Notes under the pieces: model-generated
Database searches by the model: none
What the model was told of the DNA's origin: nothing
What the model saw: the letters and a program-made list of their open reading frames with translations, nothing else
Translations under genes and position numbers: made by a program
From: Nocardia rhamnosiphila NBRC 108938
GTDB taxonomy: Bacteria; Actinomycetota; Actinomycetes; Mycobacteriales; Mycobacteriaceae
NCBI RefSeq assembly: GCF_000720425.1
Contig: NZ_JOAJ01000007.1
Location: forward strand, 62,001 to 126,000
Direction of reading: 5' to 3'
DNA length: 64,000 nucleotides
In this document: positions 53,006 through 61,400 of the stretch, piece by piece
How positions within the stretch are numbered: the first letter of the stretch is position 1
How the letters are laid out: each line of letters begins with the position of its first letter

Positions 53006-56000
53006 TGCCGTCGACCCGGACCGGCCCCCCGGCCTCGGGTACGAGTTGCGTTTCGCCGGGCGGTATTCCGGTTCATAGCGAATACCGTTGCCGTCAGGAA
53101 CCGCTCGATTCTGCCGTTACCGGTTTCCGCGCCGGCCCGGATGATCTCGTCGGTGGCGGTGCCAGGGACTTCGGCCGACGGCGTCGAGTCGGCGTCGACC
53201 GCGTCGATTGTCTTCGCGATCAGATGCGCGATGGTGCTGCTGTCGGTTGCGTTCCGCAAGCGGGCCACTGCCGACCGCACGACCTTCGAGGGCACCTGCA
53301 GTTCGATCGCGATCGCCCGGTCGGACTTGCCCTCGGCCTTGAGGAGAATGATCCGGCGTTCCTGTGCGCCGAGGCTCAGCTCGGTCGTGATAGGCGTGGG
53401 GGCGAGGATTCCTGCGCGGATGGCTGCGGCGGCCAGCGCCGCTTGATGGTCCGAAACCCCGAAGGTCTGCGAGAGCGCGGTCAATCGGATATTCACCCAG
53501 GACAGCGACCGGTCGAACTCATTCGCGATGTCTTGCCGACCGTGACCGGTCGCGATCATAGCCAGAATGCGCATCAGTTCGGTGTGCCGAGCGGCGGTGG
53601 TGTCGGCGTCGAGCTGGTGGATTGTTTTCGCGATCAGTTGCGTCGTGGTCGCACAATGGGTGGCGTCTCGCAGCCGGGCGAGACGGAGTCTCGTCTGGCT
53701 GGGCGACAGGTTCACGGCGGCGGCCGTTTGCTCTGTTGTTCTGCCCTGCGATTTCGCCGCGAGGATGGCGCGATCCACGGGCGCCAGCACCATCGGGAAC
53801 TGCGGGAGCGCGTCGATGAGTCCGCGTCTGATCCCGTCGGTCACCAGTGCGGTGCTGTGGCTTTCGGTCCACATCGCCACGGTGTCGTCGACCACGGTTC
53901 GCAGCCTGGTGGCGAGAGCGGGAAGGCGGTCCAGCAGCCAATCGTGTGAGCGGTCCATTGCGGCGGCGGCTCTGGGGATGGTGTGGCCGGCGGCGAGCAG
54001 CAGGAGGACGTTTCTCCAGAGTTTCTCTTCGGGCGCTTCCTGAATTATTCCCTCGGCGACCGCGAAGTCGAATACCTCTTGCCATTTTTTCGCGGCAATC
54101 TTGTAGAAGATATCCCTGACCGTCTCGGAGACAGAATCGACGGAGATGTCTAATTGTTCAGCGGTTTCGGCATAGGTCATGTTCTGCGCTCGCGCTGTGA
54201 CAACTCGTATCTCCTGCTCGGAAAGCCGTGGTCGAACATCTATATCTGCAGGTTCCTCCACGATGCCCAACCGGATGCCGCGTCGAAGTATCGCATCGCG
54301 ATGCTTGAAGCCCAGTCTATTGGCGATCTCTCGCGTATAGTTATCGATTGCCTTGACGGACAATCCCATTATTTCGGCGCACCGTTCGGGCGATTTCCCC
54401 AGCTTGTAGAAACTAAGCAGTCCAGCCTCGCGGTCGTTCAGTAGCTCCCGCGGAAGTTTCGGTTTCGCTGCCGCGGCCGTGTCCGTTGTGTTCGTCTCCA
54501 TCCGTTCCGCGGCGAATTGGGCCAATGCGCGGTGGTAGTTTATGTTCAACCGTCTGACCAATTCGGAGTAGTATCCGAGTAGCGCCGGTTCGGTGATGTT
54601 CAATATTTTCGCGATGCGCTCGTCTGTCAATTTGCCGAGAAGCTTGTATATTCCGGAATCGACAACCACGAAATCCAGCTGATCAATTGTACGAGCGACC
54701 AGTTGAGCCGTTGTGCGGGACTGAGTATCACGCCGCAGTAGTGCGACTGTAGTGGTCACGAATCTGAGTGATCGGCCTGTCTCATCGGCAACCTGCCGAT
54801 CCGTCATTCCGTATGCTTTTGCGGTGAGCACCTCCCGCTCACTCGGGGTGAGGGCGAGCGGCGACTGCTCGGGCTTGTCTATGAGTCCACGTCGGATGCC
54901 GGTCGCCACCAGGACCGGGCCCCGGTTGGGGGTTCCGAACTCGTTGGCGAGGTCCGCGCAGTGGACTTTCAGCCAGCCCAGTGACCACCTCGAGTCGGCC
55001 GCGATGCCGGTTCGGGTGTGTCCTTCCGCCAACAGTCGAAGAATACCTGCCCCCATTTGCCGTCCTCGCGAAAAATCGAGTGCGGCGTCTTCCTCGTCGG
55101 CTTCCTCACCAGCCCGCTCGGAGAATTCACCCAATCCCATATCGACGCGTAATTGACGGGCGAGTATGCGAGTAGCCGCCAGCAACTCCATCTGGCGGGA
55201 CGGTCGGTTTCCGGTTTCGGTCGTTTCGGTGCCCGGGCTGCGCGGCATCGTCCGGACAGTGTTGAGCAACGCCCGCTGGGTATCGTTGAGGCGTTCCGAC
55301 CGCAGGGCGCGTTGCATCTGTGCGGCTGTCGCTTGCCCGAGAATCTGTGCGAGTTGCGCACTATCGGCATCCGGATCGTCGACGGAGAGTAGATCGTTCA
55401 CGCCTGTGACCAGTTGGACGAGCCGCCGGCGGAACTCGACGAACATATCGTATTGTGGGATGCGTTCTCGCGCCTTGGCGACGATCCACTGCTCGATATC
55501 GAGATCGTCGGGCATGCGGTGCACGGTGTCGATCGCGCGTTCGATCGCCTCGTCGACGATCTCCCGTGCCAGTGGCGAGGCACCGTACCGTCGCGAAAGC
55601 CAACGATACAGTTTCTCGCCCGGCCATGTCCGCAACATATCGAGCGCCGGCTCCGGGTTGCCCTGTGCGACGTGAGTCTTGACGATGTGGGTCCGGTTCT
55701 CGGATGGCCGCCGGTCGTTCGGAGCCCCGTCGTCCGGGCTCGCAGCCGGTTTGGCACCGATCCGGCCGGAATCGGGACCTGTCGCCGTCGCCGACCGTCC
55801 GCCGTCCTCGGTGCGTCCACCGGTACTGCGCTTGCGGACCCCGCTCGCCTCGGATTTGCCCGGCGTATCCACGTACACCACGCTCGGATCGAGCCCGCCT
55901 GTGCGCCACCGCCCCGAGCGGTCCTTCCCAGCGCGGGTGTCGTCGAGGCCGTGGCCGCCTGGATCGTCGAGGGACAAGTGCTCCGGCGGTAGCCCCGCGG

Positions 56001-57621
56001 CTGCTCCACCACCCCGCGGCGGACGCGCAGCCGACCCCTCCCGCGCCGGTTCGGGGGCAGCGGGCGGCTGCATGTCCCGGGCAACAGAAGCCGAGCCGAG
56101 AACTCGGTTGTTCAGGTGGACGGCGGAATAGGGCGCTGGTGCCGCCTCCGCACCGGGCGGGCCGTCGAATTTGCGCGGCAGGCCGGCGGTTTGGGCGGTG
56201 TCGAGGGTGTGTCCTGGCTGAGCGGTCAGGCTTCCGGTCTCGGCGGTGAAGTAGGCGGCGAAGAATTTGTCGATGGCGGGGTTGTAGGCGGGTTCCCAGT
56301 CGTCGATGGGGAGGGTGCGGGGAATGCCGGGCTCCTGTTCGATGAGCGGGTCGGTGACGAACAGGTGGCCGGCGATATTCGTGATGACCCACAGATGCGC
56401 CTCGACGGTGTCGGCAGCGGCGACGACGGCGGTATTGCCATCCCGGGCCAGCAGCTTTTCCTTGATTGCCGCGATCGGGTCGGTATCGCCGACGGGGCGC
56501 AGACGGCCCTGGATGGCCTCCTCCGCGGTGTCGGGGTCGGTGAGATGGTCGGCGGGAATGACGGTGTTGTCGCTGCCGTAAGCCCACAGGGTGGTGGCGG
56601 CATGGGAAACGCAACCGATGATGCGCAGTGTGATCAGTGCCTCGGTGATCGCATAATGTACCGGTGTGTTCCCGGTCAGCTGCGCCGCCAGTTCACCGAT
56701 CCGTGCCGCATCCGCGGCCGTCAGTTGCTCCTGGAAGCGGCCGAGTGCCGCCGCGGCTTCGGCGAGCAGGGGATGATCCGGCCGTCGCTCGGCCGTATGC
56801 CTGAGCGCCTCGGCTGCCGCGGCGAGCTGATCGAAACCGGTTGCAATGCCGGCACTGCCGGTCAGGTTCCGCCGGCCGGCCCTGACCAGTTCCTCGACAT
56901 AGTCGGCGGTGGCGACGGCGAGGTTGTGAGTGACACCCCGGCGCGCTCTTTCGTAGCCGATGGTGCGGCGATGCAGTAGCCGCAAAGACTCGGTGGCGGC
57001 GCCGGGGGCGACGATGTAGTCGCCACCGTCCGGGCCTACCACATACTTCTCGTCCGGGTCCCGCGGGCCGATATCCTGCACGTCGGCCACGATGAGGCTC
57101 GGCTCGTGAAATTCGCCGTTTCGTAGGTTCCGGTAGGCGAGGGGAAGCTGTTCGCGCGCCGCGGCCGGACTCCACTGTGGTGGCGACGGGTCGTCGACAT
57201 AGGCCAGTTCGAACAGTGCTGCGCTGAGGAGACCACCGTATTCGCTCGAAGACAGTGTGCGAAGCAGACGGCCGAGTTTATCGGCGGTTGTGGACTCGCG
57301 ACCGTCCGCCCCGCGGATTGCCTCGGTCAGCCGAACCGATGCGCCGGCCACTGCGGCAAGATCCGGCAATCGCGGGGCGATCTTCGAGAGCGTCTCGGCG
57401 ATATGCCCGAAAAGTATCCACGCTGTGTCGGCATGAAAGCTGAAACTGCAAAGTTCTGCCACGATATCCAAGGCCGCCCAAAGCTGCTCTCGGACTCCGG
57501 CGGCCAGATCATCGGGTCGGCCGGCCATCGCCCCGGCGGAGACCCGCATAGCGAGATCGCCGGTGAACCGTTGCCACAGTCCTTCTCTCGCCGTCTCGTC
57601 GCCGGCTCGCGCAGCCGACAA
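52678..57621 (-). CDS. Giant protein with sigma-region-2-like segments and a nine-module GerE-like HTH array (second ORF)
   Basis: 1647 residues from TTG 57621; the true N-terminus is further up (see the ORF starting at 58415). Residues 1-80 (ARAGDETAREGLWQRF, DDLAAGVREQLWAAL, ADTAWILFGHIAETL) and 645-725 (ALDMLRTWPGEKLYRWLS, REIVDEAIERAIDTVHRMPD, EQWIVAKARERI) resemble sigma factor region 2. Residues 80-480 are helical and unknown, and 490-640 are disordered, with GRIGAKP at 619-625. From about 855 to 1475 there are nine alternating modules of 60-70 residues, each GerE/sigma-4-like. Clearest examples start LTPSEREVLTAKAYGMTDRQ, LSEQEIRVVTARAQNMTYAE and LSLGAQERRIILLKAEGKSD. After about 1510 the reading is Arg/Pro-rich and out of frame. 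DNA binding is inferred. Confidence 0.75.
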   Translation of the reverse strand: MSAARAGDETAREGLWQRFTGDLAMRVSAGAMAGRPDDLAAGVREQLWAALDIVAELCSFSFHADTAWILFGHIAETLSKIAPRLPDLAAVAGASVRLTEAIRGADGRESTTADKLGRLLRTLSSSEYGGLLSAALFELAYVDDPSPPQWSPAAAREQLPLAYRNLRNGEFHEPSLIVADVQDIGPRDPDEKYVVGPDGGDYIVAPGAATESLRLLHRRTIGYERARRGVTHNLAVATADYVEELVRAGRRNLTGSAGIATGFDQLAAAAEALRHTAERRPDHPLLAEAAAALGRFQEQLTAADAARIGELAAQLTGNTPVHYAITEALITLRIIGCVSHAATTLWAYGSDNTVIPADHLTDPDTAEEAIQGRLRPVGDTDPIAAIKEKLLARDGNTAVVAAADTVEAHLWVITNIAGHLFVTDPLIEQEPGIPRTLPIDDWEPAYNPAIDKFFAAYFTAETGSLTAQPGHTLDTAQTAGLPRKFDGPPGAEAAPAPYSAVHLNNRVLGSASVARDMQPPAAPEPAREGSAARPPRGGGAAAGLPPEHLSLDDPGGHGLDDTRAGKDRSGRWRTGGLDPSVVYVDTPGKSEASGVRKRSTGGRTEDGGRSATATGPDSGRIGAKPAASPDDGAPNDRRPSENRTHIVKTHVAQGNPEPALDMLRTWPGEKLYRWLSRRYGASPLAREIVDEAIERAIDTVHRMPDDLDIEQWIVAKARERIPQYDMFVEFRRRLVQLVTGVNDLLSVDDPDADSAQLAQILGQATAAQMQRALRSERLNDTQRALLNTVRTMPRSPGTETTETGNRPSRQMELLAATRILARQLRVDMGLGEFSERAGEEADEEDAALDFSRGRQMGAGILRLLAEGHTRTGIAADSRWSLGWLKVHCADLANEFGTPNRGPVLVATGIRRGLIDKPEQSPLALTPSEREVLTAKAYGMTDRQVADETGRSLRFVTTTVALLRRDTQSRTTAQLVARTIDQLDFVVVDSGIYKLLGKLTDERIAKILNITEPALLGYYSELVRRLNINYHRALAQFAAERMETNTTDTAAAAKPKLPRELLNDREAGLLSFYKLGKSPERCAEIMGLSVKAIDNYTREIANRLGFKHRDAILRRGIRLGIVEEPADIDVRPRLSEQEIRVVTARAQNMTYAETAEQLDISVDSVSETVRDIFYKIAAKKWQEVFDFAVAEGIIQEAPEEKLWRNVLLLLAAGHTIPRAAAAMDRSHDWLLDRLPALATRLRTVVDDTVAMWTESHSTALVTDGIRRGLIDALPQFPMVLAPVDRAILAAKSQGRTTEQTAAAVNLSPSQTRLRLARLRDATHCATTTQLIAKTIHQLDADTTAARHTELMRILAMIATGHGRQDIANEFDRSLSWVNIRLTALSQTFGVSDHQAALAAAAIRAGILAPTPITTELSLGAQERRIILLKAEGKSDRAIAIELQVPSKVVRSAVARLRNATDSSTIAHLIAKTIDAVDADSTPSAEVPGTATDEIIRAGAETGNGRIERFLTATVFAMNRNTARRNATRTRGRGAGPGRRQCAVPTGSAVSRRRGRFPAHTSRHRPTTVPHRRRPSLASRRDPHRGAGLHSAYRMVEIRAVGRRDHPPPEIPTAQSVPGRVGFRPPTRTTHPSPAGRMRTSPCSGRWVR

Positions 57622-58415
57622 GAGAGCCAGTGGTCCCGCAGCGGCAGCGGCCGCACTGTCCGAGGGGCCTTGGCCGGGTCGAGATCCGATCGGGCTGTCG
57701 CCTTGCCCACCGCGATCCGAGGCCGACGGCTGGTCTGGGGCACTGTCGTCGGACCCGAGCGCGGGAAGGTTGGGACCGATCCGGCCGCGCGCTCGGCCGA
57801 GTTCTTCCTCGGCGGGGTTGTGACCCGATTGCGCCTCGCGATCGTCGGCCCCGGAGCCCGATGCCTCGGGCCGTGGCCTCGCACCGATTCGGGGGTGTCC
57901 ACATCGGTATCCGGCCGGTCGACGATATCGGCGGCCGGCTGTGCCGGCTCCTCCGTGGGAAGCCCTGTGGACTGGTCGGGCAATGATGCGGTGCGTGCGT
58001 CACCAGGCGTGTCGGTCTTCGCTCGGCTCCAGGGCGACTGTGCCGCAGGATCAGGTGTCTGTCCCCGGTTCGTCGTGAGTGCATCGTTATCGGGATCGCC
58101 TGACCACGCGGTGGGCGGTGGCACCTCAGCTCGTCCAACGCCGGGGACATCACCGGGAGGAGTGTGAGTAGCCAGGAATCCCCTGACCCGCAACCCTCGC
58201 TGCTCATACGGCATGGCTTCCGGCGAAGCACCGTCGTTGCTGCGGGCGCGGCCGGGTGAAACGTCGAGAACGTCGTCCCAGGTGCCCGTATACCCCTTTG
58301 GCGCATCGAGGGATTCGGAGGTTCCGCCGAACGGTGGCTCCGACTCCCCGCGATTCGAATCCGGCTCGCGGTCGCGGGCCCCCGCTCCTGGAAGCATCAC
58401 CGTGCCCTGTGTCAC
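57327..58415 (-). CDS. N-terminal part of the giant HTH-array protein, separated by a frameshift
   Basis: The GTG at 58415 overlaps the stop of the upstream giant gene (GTGA), so it is the coupled start of the second ORF. The first 175 residues are a disordered, acidic and Pro-rich linker that reads sensibly (DDVLDVSPGRARSNDG, LPTEEPAQPAADIVDRPDTD). At a run of five Gs on the plus strand (57891-57895) the sense moves to the frame of the 52678-57621 ORF, which there reads PRIGARPRPEASGSGADD and continues with two more I-G-x-x-P motifs into the sigma-like domain. One extra base in that run would fuse the two ORFs. The residues after this point in the present frame (to 57327) are an out-of-frame shadow. 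Confidence 0.65.
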   Translation of the reverse strand: MTQGTVMLPGAGARDREPDSNRGESEPPFGGTSESLDAPKGYTGTWDDVLDVSPGRARSNDGASPEAMPYEQRGLRVRGFLATHTPPGDVPGVGRAEVPPPTAWSGDPDNDALTTNRGQTPDPAAQSPWSRAKTDTPGDARTASLPDQSTGLPTEEPAQPAADIVDRPDTDVDTPESVRGHGPRHRAPGPTIARRNRVTTPPRKNSAERAAGSVPTFPRSGPTTVPQTSRRPRIAVGKATARSDLDPAKAPRTVRPLPLRDHWLSCRLREPATRRREKDCGNGSPAISLCGSPPGRWPADPMIWPPESESSFGRPWISWQNFAVSAFMPTQRGYFSGISPRRSRRSPRDCRILPQWPAHRFG

Positions 58416-61400
58416 TGGCCGCGCCGCGGAGAGCCCTGATCCGGCGCTGCCCCGGCACCGCCCATAGGTCCGCCTGCCAGCGGCTTGTCCTCCGGTCGCG
58501 CCGCGCCGCCGCCGTCGCTGTCGTCATCGTCTTCGATCAGCTGCTGCATGGCGTCGAACACGCGCGCGCCGTCGCCGTTCTCGACCGACAACAGCCCGTC
58601 GAGTACCGCGGCGACAATCTCGAGGCTCACCCCGGCCCGCGCGGCGACCTCCGCCGGCCGAGTGCGCACCGCACCCAGCCCGGCGAGCGGGCCGCCGTAG
58701 CTCAGCTGCAGCGCGGCGGCCCGCGCGCGACGGTGCGACAGGTCATGTGCCGGCGCATGCCGGGACACCACCTCTCGCACCGTCTCGGGCGACACTCCAG
58801 CGGCGACGGCGACCTCCTGCAGCGTCGCAATCGGGTACGGATCGACCTCGGCGTCCCCGGCGACCACAGGAGTCCACGGCAGCGCCAACCCGTGTCGCTG
58901 CGCCGCCTCCTGCACAGCACGCGCGCTCTGCTCGGGCACCCTGATGCCCTTGAGCACACACAACACGGTCCGCACCGGGACCCCGGCATCGACGGCCACA
59001 GCCCGCCACAGCGGCAACCGCGGTAGGTCGTACCCGATATCGCGGGCCGCCACCTGCAACCGGGCCGCCGACTCGGCGGGCACGGGCCCGCCGGCCAACC
59101 ACTTCGCGACCGTCACAGGCGGTATATCCGCGGCGGCGGCGCGAGCCTCGAACTGCATGCTCAACGACCGTCCCGCCGCGAGGTCGCCGGCCCGGGCGTC
59201 CCGCACGATCTGCGCGGCAGCGAGATCGTGCACCGGTGCCGGATCATCCACGGCACTGTTCAGCAAAGCGGACCGGACCGTAGTAACGGACACTGCCCGG
59301 CCCCGGCCGGGCAGCTCGGCGCCACTTCGGGCGCCCCCGGCTGCCGTGTCGTGGCCTCGGGGCATCGAACCGGTCGCCTCGTCATAGAACAATTGTTCGC
59401 TCGCGCCGTGCTCCACGTGCACGACGAATTCCAGCTGCCGCCGACCCGCTGGGCCGGTTACGACGACTTCTATCGCGCCGCTGCCGTACCCGTCTTCCAT
59501 CAGCGCACGTCTGCGTCGATCCAGATGGGCCATCGCGTGATCGCAGCTTTCGAAGTCGAGCCAGCGGGAGATGATCCTGCTCATCCGGAACGCCAACTCC
59601 GTGCACAGTCGATCGTTCTCGGCGACGAGCAGCCGCATGTGGAATTCCCCGGATTCGCTACGCAGCGATACCTCGAGCAGTTCGCGACCGGTTCCGGCCG
59701 AGACGACCAGGGTGTCCACGCCGTCGTGCGTCTCCCACTCGATCGTCGCGTTGTCGTCGGCGTACAGCAGAGGCTCGGCTATAGAAAGCGCGTGGCCACG
59801 AGTCTCGATATCGACAGCGGTAGCGGCGTTGAAGTATTCAGCGAGAGTGGTAAAACGCGGACCGGCCGAACGACGTTGTATCTTCTCGGGTGCAGGTGTC
59901 TCGTCGTGTGGTCCGGGCCCGTCGTCGGCTGCGGCGAGCAACCGCTCCACTTGTGCCCGCACCGAAGAGATGATCGGGTCGGCGCCGGTCTGCTGGACCG
60001 ACTCGGCGGCAGCACGCGTGGTCCGCTCCTCCGCCAGCACCGACCTCACTTCTCTGACAAGCCTTCCCCGCTTTTGCTTGACGTCCCCGTCAACAGCGCG
60101 TGCGCCGAACTGCTCGCGATTCTGTTTCATCAGGTCGTTCAGCTGCCCGGCCAGTTCACGGAGCCGGCCACGGGTGCGGCCGGACAGCGGTCCCATCAGC
60201 CGGCCCGCCGCGTCGCAGACCCCGATCTGGAGCGATATGTGGTGTCCCCCGCCCCGGTGTATCAGTGGGAAGTCATAGATTCCGATTCCGTTGTCGTCGA
60301 TCACCACCAGCTCGCCACCCAGGGAGACCACCGCGTATATATGGCCCTCGCCGTCCGAATTATTCGCATTCACCAAGGCGAATCCGTCGACGGGAATTGC
60401 TTGTCGCAACGCGTCGAGTTCCACGGGTTCCAGGTCCACGCCGAGTGCCACCGACAAGTCCAGACCGGTGATGCCGTTGGCGGATTCGCGGTCGATCAAC
60501 TCGATATCCGGATTACCGGTCAGCGTTGCCAACGCCATGAGTGAGAAAGGACCGCAATACGTACCGCTCGACAGCTTCGGCCCGTCCACCGGTCGCCTGG
60601 CTTTCAATGCTGTCTCCAGGGCGGCGTCCGCCGCCTCGAGCTCCGCCCGGGCGCGCACCAGCGCGCTGCGCAGCCGAGCCAGTTCCGCGGGGGCATTCAC
60701 ACCCGGGCCTACCGCCTTTTCGGCCGCCCACGTCCTGGCCTGTAGCACATGGTGGGTCAATGCCGCCTGCCATCGCTGACGTTCCAGCTTCCGCAGCTCG
60801 GTGATCTCATCACTTATCTGCTGGTGCACTGCCAGGGTTGCCGCGAGATCACGGGCCCGCGCCGCCCGCGGTTCCGGCCCGGCGGCGAGCTCCTCCAGTT
60901 CCTCGATGAGGCGGGCACGAAGCTCGGGCGCCAAACGCGCCGAATCCACGCCGAGCACTTGGGCCTCGGCCTGTGCCCGCCGCCACACATTGCCACCCTG
61001 GACGACTGCGGCATGGAGGTCCCGGGCATGGCTGGATTCACGCCCGGGCGGACGTGTGGTCTGCGGCGGTGCGTACCACTCAGGGCCGGCGGGGTGCTGT
61101 GGCCTACCGTCTGCCCGTATCTCGACGCCGACTATCGTTTTCCCGCCCGTCGCGGCCGGGATGAACTCCTCGGCTCTTCCCGCGTCCCGGGCCACCTGCA
61201 CGATAGTGCCCGAGCGGTTGGTCAGCACATACCGGGCGGCGAAAACATTGCCGTGCTCTACCACGACGATCGAGGAGCCCGGGCCCAGGAGCGTCAACCG
61301 GCTCACCAGGTGCGTGTGACTCGTCATCCGCACTACCCGGCCACCCAGCAGGTCCTGCATCCGCGCATCCGGTTCGGTTTCGGCGATATCGGTCAGTAGC

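Noticed and set aside
52678..53090. C-terminal tail of the HTH-array ORF (about 140 residues)
   Set aside because: Arg/Pro/His-rich reading with poor third-position GC; the other frame carries the sense of the APH-like protein, so the tail is likely an out-of-frame artefact.
57327..57890. C-terminal half of the ORF that starts at 58415
   Set aside because: After the G-run the sense lies in another frame; this part is a shadow.
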